From positions 1-19,917 of the forward strand of contig DASUFE010000110.1 in NCBI GenBank assembly GCA_036274675.1: a stretch of DNA of 19,917 nucleotides, read 5' to 3'. Made by a program: the position numbers and the translations under genes. A model generated the notes under the pieces. The model made no database searches and was not told the origin of the DNA. It saw only the letters and a program-made list of their open reading frames with translations. Shown piece after piece: positions 7,805 through 15,280 of the stretch; position 1 is the first letter of the stretch, and every line of letters starts with the position of its first letter. Source of the DNA: DASUFE01 sp036274675. GTDB taxonomy: Bacteria; Pseudomonadota; Gammaproteobacteria; HTCC5015.

Positions 7805-9191
7805 CGGGAGTGGCGCCCCCGGTATAGGCCTGCAGGGCGGAAATTCGCGCGCTGGCCTGAGCCAGGTCGAAATTGGGCTTACGCTCGCCGGACAGATTTA
7901 TCGCGAGTTCGTAATAGCGCAGCGCGGTCTCCGGCTGCCGCAGGTGTTCCAGGCTGATGGCGAGATTGTATGCATAATCCGGATTCTGCGAATCGTTGCG
8001 GTGTGCGTCGAAGTAAGCGCTCTGGGCTTTCGGCCAGTCCGCGGCGGCGGCGTACACATTGCCGAGCGCGAAATGCAGCTGCGCGGACTCCGGCCGTTTC
8101 TGCAACAGCCTTTTGAGCAATGTTTCATCCGCCGCTCCCTGGACGTCCTGCTTCAGCCCGGAGATTCCGGCCAGCGCCAGGTCGTCGTTCGGGTCCAAGT
8201 CCAGCAGCCTGGTATAGCTTGCCATGGCGGCCGTGTAATCGCCTTTCTGGATTGACGTCGCCGCGATCCCGAGCAAGGCGTCGCGGCTCTCCGGCGCGCG
8301 GGCCAGCGCCCGTCGATATTCCGTCTCCGCGGTCGCGAAATCGCCTTGCTGGTAGGCGTTATAGCCGCGCAGCACTATTTCATGCAGCGGTTCCTGTTTG
8401 TTTTTTTTCACGCTCAACCGCGGTCTTGGGGTGCTTCGGGTTTGCGTCGCGACAGTATTTTCCGCCTGATCGGGTTCCGCTGGCGGCGCATTATCAGAGA
8501 AAAGCTGCGTCGGCTCCGGGGAAGTCGTCTGCGCGGCTGCGTCCCGGGCCGTTGTTTGCTCGGTCGGCGTAGCAGCCGCCTCCTGCTCAACCAACAGGCT
8601 GGTTTCGGTCCTGGCCGGGGTCGTCGGCTCGTTCGAGGCCGGCGCCGGAATCTCCGCGCCCGCGAGCAGGCGCTCCACCCGCACGTTGCTGCGGTTCAGG
8701 TTGTTCAAATATAGGGCATAAAATATTGCTACTAACAGCAGCGCCGCCGCGCTGCCGCCGATCAGCAAGACCGGTTTCGACCCGATGCCGGAGCGCTTGT
8801 TTTTGAACAGGCGGGCGGCGGCGGCGGGAGTAGCCGTCACGAGCGGAATCGATAGCGGGTGGCTCGTGTCTTGTTTTGCCGCAGCCGGTGTTTGTTCCGG
8901 AGTTTCATGTGGGGAACGGCGGGTCGCCTGCTGCTCCGTGGGATTGGCCCCCATAAAGGCCTGCAACTCGCTCGCCAGTACGTCGGCCCTGTGCAGGCGC
9001 AGATCGGTCCGGGATTCCAGTTGCAGTTCGTGAATGTCCTGTGCGTTGTCGCCGCCGCGCGGTGCATCGGTGACATCCACCGAAAGGACCTCCTCGACGG
9101 AAGCCGCCGCCGGAGCTCCGGCTTCATCCTGCCGCTGTTTCTCCAGCTTTTCCTGGGCGGCTCGCTTCAAGGCATCCAGTAACAGGCTCAT
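7794..9191 (-). CDS. mshN: MshN, TPR-containing membrane protein of the MSHA-like system
   Basis: A 465-residue protein opening with MSLLLDALKRAAQEK, the amphipathic cytoplasmic signature shared by MshN/ExeB-type proteins. It continues with a variable Ala/Pro/Glu-rich cytoplasmic part, one transmembrane helix (about residues 141-162, PVLLIGGSAAALLLVAIFYA), a long low-complexity Pro/Thr/Ala/Glu-rich periplasmic linker (about 175-265) and a C-terminal block of TPR repeats (about 270-450; for example YNAYQQGDFATAETEYRRAL and YNLAISLEHLRQPETALRYY). Such periplasmic TPR proteins are thought to aid secretin or platform assembly. A run of eight A residues on the coding strand (8401-8408) lies at the linker/TPR boundary. 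It starts 11 bases after the mshL stop and its end overlaps mshE by 11 bases. Confidence 0.85.
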   Translation of the reverse strand: MSLLLDALKRAAQEKLEKQRQDEAGAPAAASVEEVLSVDVTDAPRGGDNAQDIHELQLESRTDLRLHRADVLASELQAFMGANPTEQQATRRSPHETPEQTPAAAKQDTSHPLSIPLVTATPAAAARLFKNKRSGIGSKPVLLIGGSAAALLLVAIFYALYLNNLNRSNVRVERLLAGAEIPAPASNEPTTPARTETSLLVEQEAAATPTEQTTARDAAAQTTSPEPTQLFSDNAPPAEPDQAENTVATQTRSTPRPRLSVKKNKQEPLHEIVLRGYNAYQQGDFATAETEYRRALARAPESRDALLGIAATSIQKGDYTAAMASYTRLLDLDPNDDLALAGISGLKQDVQGAADETLLKRLLQKRPESAQLHFALGNVYAAAADWPKAQSAYFDAHRNDSQNPDYAYNLAISLEHLRQPETALRYYELAINLSGERKPNFDLAQASARISALQAYTGGATPDAR

Positions 9192-9202
9192 GGGTCACCC
9201 GG

Positions 9203-10855
9203 TCACTTGCGGTCTGCCGAGGGCAGGAACTGCTGGAGGGATTTCAAGTCGGCCTCGAGACTGGGCTCGCGTACTATCGTCGCGCGCAGGAAAATTACCA
9301 ATTCGGTTTTCTCGAACTGGTTGTCGCGGCTCTTGAAGGCTTCGCCCAGCAGCGGCACCTTCGAAATCACGGGCACGGAATCGGTCTGCTTGTCCACGGA
9401 ATTCTGCATCAGGCCGCCGATAACCCCGACTTGCCCATTGATAAGACGCAGCATGGACTCCATCTCGCGCACCTGGATTTCCGGTATCAGGCTTTCTGTG
9501 TTCGCCGTCCCCAGCGTGGGATTCGGATCCTTTACAAACTGTAGTATCCGGGAGATGGTCGGCCGTATGTTGAGGATGATTTCATCCGTGTCGCTGATAT
9601 AGGGAATCAACGACATGACCAAACCCACCGGCACGGTGTGTATCTCCGTTTCATAGGTCACGCGCGTCGTATTCTGATTCGTCGTTTCGGTGACATCAAC
9701 CGTGAAATAAACGCGGTTATCGACCACCTTCAATAACGACGTCTGGTTGTTGAGCACCATCAGCTTGGGACTGGACAGCACCGATACATCGCCGAATTCC
9801 TCCAGCAGCCGCAGTGTACCGGTCACATCGTAACCGTCCCTGGCATCCCGGTAGCCGAGCACCAATCCCGGAGTGCTGCGCAAATTAGTTGGATTGAGCA
9901 CGAATCCAAGCAGGTTCTGGCTGGTGGAGGTGCCATCGCCAAGTTGGGTGCGGGTTCCGCCCGAATCTATGCGTGCCCAGTCGATGCCGGCCTGGAAGCG
10001 CTTGCTGAGCTTGATCTCCGCCACGGTCGCTTCGATCAGCACCTGGCGCTGCGCGCTGTTCACGACCTTGTCGATAAATGCCTGAACTTCGGCATGCTGC
10101 TTGGACGTGGCGCTGACTGAAATCAACCCGCTTTCACGGTTGACGGACACGTTCGGGCTGCTGAGATCAGCGCTGTTCACTTGCGCGGTGTCCTTGATGA
10201 TCGAGCGTATGTTAATGAACAGGGTGCGCCAGAAATCGTTGCTGGAGTTGTTCAGCACCGACAGCGTGGAATTGTTGTTGCCGGCTTGGGATGAGCCGGA
10301 GCTGCCTATATTCCCCGTACCGCCCGCGGCGATCTGGGTCGACAGGTTGATCTGTCCGATGCTGTCGCGGCTCATATTCACGTAGGGAATACGGTAGGTA
10401 TAAAGATAGGGCTTATCGGCCGACACGGTCAGGTGGTCGCCCTCGATCTGGTAACGTATCGCCGTTTGCCGGGAGATGCGTTCCAGGATCTGCGGCAAGG
10501 TCTGGTCTACTGCGTTAATGGTGATCGTTCCCTCTATATCGTCGTAGATATCGAGATTCAGCTTGGCATCGCGCGCCAGCGCGAACAGCAGTTCCTTGAT
10601 CGGAACCTGGTTAACGATCACGGTATACGTCTCGAGCCGGGTCTCGGGCTTGGGCGGCGGCAGGGCCGGCGCCTGGGTTACCGGAGGCGGGATATCGGCG
10701 GCCGGCGGCACGGCTTTATCGGCCGCGATATGGCCGGCGGATTGATCGATTTTTGGCTGACTCGAGCAGGCACCCGCAAGCGCGCAAACCAGCGCCAGCA
10801 TAAGGGCGTAGCGCCCCTGGTCGGCAGCCCTTCGCGGTTTAAATACCCCCATCAT
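9203..10855 (-). CDS. mshL: MshL, outer-membrane secretin lipoprotein
   Basis: A 550-residue secretin forming the gated outer-membrane ring through which the pilus passes. I start it at the ATG at 10853-10855, because GGGAG lies 5 bases upstream; a GTG four codons earlier (10865-10867) is possible but sits over that ribosome site. The N-terminus has a signal peptide ending LAGAC, a lipobox-like site with Cys about 30 residues in. Next come an STN/N0 domain (ELLFALARDAKLNLDIYDDIEGTI), an N1-like region, a Gly/Ser/Asn-rich loop (GGTGNIGSSGSS..NNNST) and the C-terminal secretin domain (VSVLSSPKLMVLNNQ, then a late segment with VPVISKVPLLGEAFKSR and KTELVIFL), which is diagnostic. It begins 21 bases after mshM, as in MSHA operons where L and M are neighbours. 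Confidence 0.95.
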   Translation of the reverse strand: MMGVFKPRRAADQGRYALMLALVCALAGACSSQPKIDQSAGHIAADKAVPPAADIPPPVTQAPALPPPKPETRLETYTVIVNQVPIKELLFALARDAKLNLDIYDDIEGTITINAVDQTLPQILERISRQTAIRYQIEGDHLTVSADKPYLYTYRIPYVNMSRDSIGQINLSTQIAAGGTGNIGSSGSSQAGNNNSTLSVLNNSSNDFWRTLFINIRSIIKDTAQVNSADLSSPNVSVNRESGLISVSATSKQHAEVQAFIDKVVNSAQRQVLIEATVAEIKLSKRFQAGIDWARIDSGGTRTQLGDGTSTSQNLLGFVLNPTNLRSTPGLVLGYRDARDGYDVTGTLRLLEEFGDVSVLSSPKLMVLNNQTSLLKVVDNRVYFTVDVTETTNQNTTRVTYETEIHTVPVGLVMSLIPYISDTDEIILNIRPTISRILQFVKDPNPTLGTANTESLIPEIQVREMESMLRLINGQVGVIGGLMQNSVDKQTDSVPVISKVPLLGEAFKSRDNQFEKTELVIFLRATIVREPSLEADLKSLQQFLPSADRK

Positions 10856-10876
10856 GCGCGCTCCCACCCTTTTGGC

Positions 10877-11854
10877 TTATCCATCATGCCTGAAAAACGG
10901 CTTCTCCGCAGTGGCGGAGGGGGACAGGCCCGCTCTGGCTGCCAGCGGCTCCCGCTGCTGCCACCACCAGATAAGGGAAGCCAGGCATAAGCCTGCCAGC
11001 AGGCTGGCCAGGGCCACCCCCCACAGCCTCCAGCGGGAGGCGGCCGCGCCCGGAAACCGGCTGTCCACCGCGGCCTTGCGCACATGCGCCTCACGCAGCC
11101 GGGTCGTGTTATCCGCGTAGGCGGCCAGCAACACCTTATCCGCCAGAATATTGATCCTGCGCACCAGCCCGCGCGAATAAAATCCGATAAGGCGGCTGAC
11201 TTTGGCGTCGAACAGGTCGGGTCCGCGGTAACCGGCATTGCGGATCCTGAAATTGAGATAGTCCTGCGCCTGGTTGCGGGCGAAAGGGTTCAGATAGAAG
11301 TTGTGGGTGATACGTTCGCGCAGCTGACGTATCGAAGGCTGCGCCAGGTTCTCGTCCAGCTCCGGCTGTCCGAAGAGCACAAGCTGCAGCAACTTGTCCT
11401 GCGCCGTTTCGAGATTGCTGAGCAGGCGCAGCTCCTCCAGCGTTTCCAGCGGCATGCCCTGCGCCTCCTCGATCAGCACCACTACCCGACGGTTCTGCCC
11501 GAATTTCTGCAGCAGCCATTCCTGCAGGCGCTGCATCACCTCGAGTTTGCTGCCGGGCTTGTCGATCAGGCCGGCCTCAAAGGCGATCACGTTCAGAATA
11601 TTCTCGGGTGAAATGCTCGGATTGGCGATATAGACTGTTTCCACATGCTCCGGCAGACGCTCCTCGAGCATGCGGCACAACATGGTTTTGCCGGAGCCGA
11701 CCTCGCCGATGACCTTGGTGATGCCTTCGCCGCTTAACACTACATAAGAAAGCGCGTCGAGCACGGAACCGCGTTCACCGCCGCTATAAAAAAAGGACGT
11801 ATCAGGCGTGATCTTGAACGGAGGTCTAATTAATCCGAAGTGGCCATAATACAT
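10877..11854 (-). CDS. mshM: MshM, ExeA/GspA-like AAA ATPase
   Basis: A 325-residue ATPase of the ExeA/GspA/MshM group. The N-terminus has the family signature HFGLIRPPFKITPDTSFFY. Walker A is GEVGSGKT (residues 50-57) and Walker B VVVLIEE (124-130), followed by a sensor-like LVLFGQPEL and an Arg-rich RQLRERI stretch. One transmembrane helix near residues 277-296 is followed by a short periplasmic tail, much shorter than the peptidoglycan-binding region of full-length ExeA, as is usual for MshM. It probably assists secretin insertion or assembly. It is the first gene of the long operon; GAGG lies 8 bases before the ATG. The 188-base upstream spacer contains a dyad and a GC hairpin. Confidence 0.9.
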   Translation of the reverse strand: MYYGHFGLIRPPFKITPDTSFFYSGGERGSVLDALSYVVLSGEGITKVIGEVGSGKTMLCRMLEERLPEHVETVYIANPSISPENILNVIAFEAGLIDKPGSKLEVMQRLQEWLLQKFGQNRRVVVLIEEAQGMPLETLEELRLLSNLETAQDKLLQLVLFGQPELDENLAQPSIRQLRERITHNFYLNPFARNQAQDYLNFRIRNAGYRGPDLFDAKVSRLIGFYSRGLVRRINILADKVLLAAYADNTTRLREAHVRKAAVDSRFPGAAASRWRLWGVALASLLAGLCLASLIWWWQQREPLAARAGLSPSATAEKPFFRHDG

Positions 11855-11915
11855 AAAACCAGCCTCAAAACTGCTCCGCTTGATGTTGCGTCGTTAAAAG
11901 CTCTTCACGTCAGCC

Positions 11916-11948
11916 ATATATCAGGGGCTCATTTATTTCCCGATATAT
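11916..11948. promoter_or_regulatory. Operator-like dyad upstream of mshM
   Basis: ATATATC-A-GGG (11916-11925) mirrors CCC-GATATAT (11939-11948), giving 10-base arms with one bulged A and a 13-base AT-rich centre. It lies 62-94 bases before the mshM ATG, a normal place for a regulator site or a hairpin in the leader. Function is inferred from symmetry and position only. Confidence 0.4.
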
Positions 11949-11961
11949 TCATCATTCTTAG

Positions 11962-11977
11962 GCCGGGTTCTCCCGGC
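11962..11977. other. GC-rich hairpin after the regulator gene
   Basis: GCCGGG (11962-11967) and CCCGGC (11972-11977) form a 6-base-pair stem with a 4-base loop (AGAA on the minus strand). It lies 66-81 bases past the regulator stop, where a terminator would be expected, but no T-run follows on either strand. A rho-independent terminator is therefore doubtful; an mRNA end-stabilising or pausing hairpin is possible. Confidence 0.35.
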
Positions 11978-12042
11978 GCACTCGCCTGGTTTCAATCTAC
12001 CGGCGCGCTCTGCGTAGTGCGCGACGCTTTGAAACAGTTTTT

Positions 12043-13464
12043 TCAGCGGATCCCCAGTTTCTCCAGGCGGCTGTACAGGGTCGTGCGGTTCATTTTCAGC
12101 AGCTTGGCCGCCTTGCTCAGGTTACCGTTGCAATGCTCGAGCGCGGTCGAGACGTACTGCTTCTCGAGATCCGACATGAAATTTTCCAGCATGAAATCGT
12201 CGCTCAGGATCTGCTGCAGAATTCCGCGCTGATCGGCCGGCGGCGCCTGTTTCTCGGCCGGCGCCGGCATCTCGCCGGATTCGACCTCGGCGAGCACCTC
12301 GCGCTGCGTCACCACCCGGCCAGGATATTTGGTGCCGAGCCGGATCACGATATTGCGCAGCTCGCGCACGTTACCCGGGAAGGCATAAGCAGCCCAGCAC
12401 TGTTTCGCGGCATCGTCCAGCTGAAATGGCGCCACGGTGCCGGCGTACACCTGCTTGAAATGTTCGAGCAGGAGGAACTTGTCCTCGCTCCGGTCCGCGA
12501 GCGGCGGTATCTTGATCGTCAGTATGCTGAGCCGGTGATAAAGATCCTGGCGGAAACGGCCGGTCCGGACTTCGAGCGCCATGTCCTTGTTGGTCGCCGC
12601 CACGATGCGGGCGCGCGACAGACGCGAGCGGGTCTCGCCCAGCCGGTAGTATTCGCCGTTCTCCAGCACCCGCAACAACTTGGCCTGCAACTCCAGCGGC
12701 AGCTCGCCGATTTCGTCCAGGAACAAGGTGCCGTCACCGCTTTCCTCGAAGAAACCGGCATGGTCCTTGGCGGCGCCGGTGAACGCGCCCTTGGCATGGC
12801 CGAACAGCTGCGCTTCGAGCAGGTCCTTGGTAAAGGCTGCGCAGTTGATCACGTAATAAGGTTTACGCATGCGCTGACTGCGCACATGCAGCTCCTGGGC
12901 CACCAGTTCCTTGCCGGTTCCGGAATCGCCCTCGATGAGCACGGGGAAAGGCGCGTCGGCGAATTGAGTGATCTGCTGATTCAGAATCTTCATCACCGGG
13001 CTCTCGCCGATGATCGGCGTCGCCGCGGCGGTTTTTTTCTCCTCGCTGCCGGCGCTCCCGACTTCGGCTTCCAGCAACAGGATCTGGTGCGCGAGCCGCG
13101 ACCGCAGCAGCTCGGCATCGCAAGGTTTGGGTATGAAATCGATCGCGCCCAGCGTGAGCGCGTGCTGGATATTGGCGCGCGTATCCTGGCCGGACAACAC
13201 GAGAATCTTCATCTTCGAGTCGCGGGCCAGCAATTCGGGAATCAGCGCGAAACCTTCCTTCGGCGTATGCGGTTCCGGCGGCAATCCGAGATCCACCAGC
13301 GCGAGATAAGGTTGCTTGTCGATGTTGTTAAGCTTTTCCTTGGCTTCGCGGCGGGACTGCGCAATGATGACGTCGTAGTCACCCTTCAACAGCAATCCCA
13401 GGGTGTCTGCAATGATGGGATCATCATCAACCAGTAACAGAGCCGGTTTATCACCGAGATTCAT
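12043..13464 (-). CDS. Sigma54-dependent response regulator (NtrC family, PrsR-like receiver)
   Basis: A 473-residue three-domain transcription activator. The receiver domain (1-125) has the acidic pocket D13-D14, phospho-acceptor D58, S91 and K113. After D58 it carries an extended LGLPPEPHTPKEG loop that I associate with PrsR-type regulators. The central AAA+ domain (about 150-380) has Walker A GDSGTGKE (179-186), the sigma54-contacting loop GAFTGA (226-231) and Walker B GTLFLDE (245-251), so it should activate sigma54 RNA polymerase. A C-terminal Fis-type helix-turn-helix (about 435-473, NLSKAAKLLKMNRTTLYSRL) binds DNA. GAGGA is placed about 9 bases before the ATG. No histidine kinase is adjacent, and the gene points toward the msh operon, which it may control. 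That link is inferred. Confidence 0.93.
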   Translation of the reverse strand: MNLGDKPALLLVDDDPIIADTLGLLLKGDYDVIIAQSRREAKEKLNNIDKQPYLALVDLGLPPEPHTPKEGFALIPELLARDSKMKILVLSGQDTRANIQHALTLGAIDFIPKPCDAELLRSRLAHQILLLEAEVGSAGSEEKKTAAATPIIGESPVMKILNQQITQFADAPFPVLIEGDSGTGKELVAQELHVRSQRMRKPYYVINCAAFTKDLLEAQLFGHAKGAFTGAAKDHAGFFEESGDGTLFLDEIGELPLELQAKLLRVLENGEYYRLGETRSRLSRARIVAATNKDMALEVRTGRFRQDLYHRLSILTIKIPPLADRSEDKFLLLEHFKQVYAGTVAPFQLDDAAKQCWAAYAFPGNVRELRNIVIRLGTKYPGRVVTQREVLAEVESGEMPAPAEKQAPPADQRGILQQILSDDFMLENFMSDLEKQYVSTALEHCNGNLSKAAKLLKMNRTTLYSRLEKLGIR

Positions 13465-13494
13465 CGTCCGACTTCCTCGTCTGCCTATGGTTTA

Positions 13495-13551
13495 ATATAA
13501 GCACACCGTCAATGCATCAGCCCTAGCCCGGCTGACGATGATTGCTTATAT
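13495..13551. promoter_or_regulatory. Nested dyad between regulator and trmL
   Basis: ATATAAGCA (13495-13503) and TGCTTATAT (13543-13551) are perfect 9-base inverted arms. Inside them GTCA (13508-13511) mirrors TGAC (13533-13536), and TCAGCC (13517-13522) mirrors GGCTGA (13530-13535) around a 7-base loop. The divergent spacer (13465-13632) has little else except TATAAT at 13560-13565 on the plus strand, without a well-spaced -35. Autoregulation of the regulator gene or a structured leader are the obvious readings. Confidence 0.45.
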
Positions 13552-13559
13552 AGTGGGAC

Positions 13560-13565
13560 TATAAT
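13560..13565 (+). promoter_or_regulatory. Possible -10 element for trmL
   Basis: A perfect TATAAT lies 67 bases before the trmL start, in the only upstream spacer available. No good TTGACA-like box is found 16-18 bases before it, so the promoter call is tentative. Confidence 0.35.
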
Positions 13566-13632
13566 AGACCGGCCAATGGTAAATTGCATCTTTCGCGCGG
13601 TGAATCCCCCTTTTTGCTGATTCAGATCAAAT

Positions 13633-14100
13633 ATGCTGCATGTCGTGCTCTTCCAACCCGAGATTCCGCCCAATACCGGCAATATCATCCGCCTGTGCGC
13701 GAACCTGGGGTATCCGCTGCATCTGATCGAGCCTCTGGGTTTCGTGCTGGACGACAAACGCCTGCGTCGGGCGGGCCTGGATTACCATGAATGGGCCAGC
13801 ATGGAAAAGCATGTGAATTTCGATACCTTTATAGAACGTCACCGGCCGCCTCGCATCTATGCCTTCAGCACCAAGAGCAGCCGTTCCTTATATGATGTGC
13901 GTTTCGCGCCGGGCGAGGCGCTGCTGTTCGGTCCTGAAACCAGCGGGCTGCCTGCTGCTTTGCTGGAACGCTTCGGTCCGGACTCCTGCCTGCGCATACC
14001 CATGCAGCCGGCGAGCCGCAGCCTTAATTTATCCAACGCGGTGGCGGTGGCGTGTTACGAAGCCTGGCGGCAGTTGAACGTGGAAAATCAGATTTCTTAA
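13633..14100 (+). CDS. trmL: tRNA (cytidine/uridine-34 2'-O)-methyltransferase TrmL
   Basis: A 155-residue SPOUT-class methyltransferase that uses S-adenosylmethionine to 2'-O-methylate the wobble nucleotide of leucine tRNAs in the cytoplasm. The sequence shows the compact TrmL form without an N-terminal RNA-binding extension. It has the start LHVVLFQPEIPPNTGNIIRLCANLG, motif 2 LLFGPETSGLP, and the trefoil-knot motif 3 IPMQPASRSLNLSNAVAVACYEAWRQL. Length matches the family (about 155). The ATG at 13633 is the only sensible start, although no strong ribosome site precedes it. It is divergent from the regulator gene and convergent with gpsA, as trmL commonly lies beside the gpsA-secB block in gammaproteobacteria. 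Confidence 0.97.
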   Translation: MLHVVLFQPEIPPNTGNIIRLCANLGYPLHLIEPLGFVLDDKRLRRAGLDYHEWASMEKHVNFDTFIERHRPPRIYAFSTKSSRSLYDVRFAPGEALLFGPETSGLPAALLERFGPDSCLRIPMQPASRSLNLSNAVAVACYEAWRQLNVENQIS

Positions 14101-14104
14101 GACC

Positions 14105-14234
14105 AACCACGGAGCGCAACGGAGTGCGCAGAGAGTTCTTTGTGGGGAGAGAAATTTAAAAGAATCGGTAAATGGTGGTGGGTAGAAAAGCCTCTTACTT
14201 GGAGGCCTATTATCTCTGCGCCCTCCGTGGTTAA
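14105..14234. repeat. Foldback intergenic repeat of ACCACGGAG type
   Basis: The spacer between convergent trmL and gpsA is almost wholly a long imperfect inverted repeat. The left arm AACCACGGAG (14105-14114) plus GCGCAGAGA (14126-14134) matches the reverse complement of the right arm (14213-14232), where the same two blocks are joined by a single base. The left arm has an extra 11-base insert containing a second CGGAG unit. A smaller hairpin GCCTC/GAGGC lies inside (14190-14206). Elements of this look are, to my recollection, dispersed intergenic repeats in many environmental proteobacteria. It may serve as a bidirectional transcription end for trmL and gpsA. Confidence 0.65.
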
Positions 14235-14241
14235 TTTTATT

Positions 14242-15252
14242 TCATTCAGTCGTAGGTTCGCGCGCGAGCAATTCTTTAACCGCCTGCCGCGCCGGCAGGC
14301 CTTCGTACAGTATCCGGAAAATCTGTTCCATGATGGGCATTTCCACCATCAGCTTTCGCGCCAGATGATGCGCCGCCAGCGCGCTCTTTACGCCTTCAAC
14401 GGCCTGCCCGATTTCGGCGAGCGCTTCCGGCAGGGACTTGCCGGCGGCGAGTATCAGGCCGAGCCTGCGATTGCGGGATTTGTTATCGGTGCAGGTCAGA
14501 ATCAGATCGCCGACTCCGGCGAGCCCGCTTAATGTCTCCAGGCGCCCGCCCATGCGCATCGTCAGGCGGGTGATTTCCGCGAGTCCGCGGGTCAGCAGCG
14601 CCGCGCGGGTGTTGGCGGCGAAGCCCAGGCCATCGGCGATGCCGGCCGCGATCGCGATCACGTTTTTCAACGCACCGCCGAGCTGGACGCCGATCAGGTC
14701 GGTGCTGGTGTAGGGACGGAACCATTCGTTGTACAGGCATTGCGCAATTTGCTCGGCCAGTTCTTCAACACTTGCCGCCACCGTGGTCGCGGTCGGCATG
14801 CGCTGCGCCACTTCCACCGCGAAATTGGGTCCTGAAACCACGGCCAGCGCGACGCTGTCGCCCAGTATTTCCCGCGCCACCACGCTCAACAACGAATGCG
14901 TTGCCTCTTCCAGACCCTTGGTAGCCCATACCAGCCGGCGCTTGTTGCGGATGATATCGGCATGAGTCTTCAGCACTTCGCGGAAGCCGCCGCTCGGCAC
15001 TACGAGGAACGGGATGTCGGAGGCTTTCAGCGCGGCCGCGGGGTCGCGCGCGATGCTGATTCCGGCGGGCAAGGGGACGCCCGGCAGGTAACGCCGGTTT
15101 TCGCGATGAGAGTGCAGGGATTCCAGCAAGTCACTATCGCGATCCCACAGCTGCACGGGATGGCCGTTTTCGGCCAAGAGCATGGCCAGCGCGCTGCCCC
15201 AGGAACCCGCGCCCAATACCGCAAATGAAGTTTTAATCGATTTTTTGTTCAA
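14242..15252 (-). CDS. gpsA: Glycerol-3-phosphate dehydrogenase [NAD(P)+]
   Basis: A 336-residue cytoplasmic enzyme that reduces dihydroxyacetone phosphate to sn-glycerol-3-phosphate, the backbone for phospholipids. The Rossmann motif is GAGSWG (14-19). The family block VSGPNFAVEVAQRMPTA is at 139-155 and the catalytic Lys196 lies in GVQLGGALKNVIAIAAG. The C-terminal helical domain has GLAEITRL and the GLAGVGDLILTC signature. Length is normal. The start is a TTG (15250-15252) preceded by AGGGA about 7-10 bases upstream; the next in-frame Met (24) would remove the nucleotide-binding motif. It lies 28 bases after secB, in the same operon as in most gammaproteobacteria. Confidence 0.96.
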   Translation of the reverse strand: MNKKSIKTSFAVLGAGSWGSALAMLLAENGHPVQLWDRDSDLLESLHSHRENRRYLPGVPLPAGISIARDPAAALKASDIPFLVVPSGGFREVLKTHADIIRNKRRLVWATKGLEEATHSLLSVVAREILGDSVALAVVSGPNFAVEVAQRMPTATTVAASVEELAEQIAQCLYNEWFRPYTSTDLIGVQLGGALKNVIAIAAGIADGLGFAANTRAALLTRGLAEITRLTMRMGGRLETLSGLAGVGDLILTCTDNKSRNRRLGLILAAGKSLPEALAEIGQAVEGVKSALAAHHLARKLMVEMPIMEQIFRILYEGLPARQAVKELLAREPTTE

Positions 15253-15280
15253 TGGCCAATCCCTGCGAATTGCGTCCGAC

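Larger units (their letters stand above)
11855..12042. other. Spacer upstream of mshM
   Basis: This 188-base stretch between the regulator stop and mshM is the likely control region of the msh operon. It holds an AT-rich dyad (11916-11948) and a GC hairpin (11962-11977). Reading the minus strand I find no good -24/-12 sigma54 element with GG-N10-GC spacing and no clear -35/-10 pair. Confidence 0.5.

Noticed and set aside
11962..11977. Rho-independent terminator for the regulator transcript
   Set aside because: The stem is good but no T-run follows on either strand, so it is listed only as a hairpin.
12133..13437. Plus-strand open frame of 434 codons opposite the sigma54 regulator
   Set aside because: Fully antisense to a regulator with intact AAA+ motifs; composition is typical of a mirror frame.
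13488..13502. TGG-N10-GC spacing on the plus strand, resembling a sigma54 -24/-12 promoter
   Set aside because: Only the GG and GC pairs fit; the inner bases are AT-rich and unlike the consensus, and it would drive trmL, a housekeeping gene.
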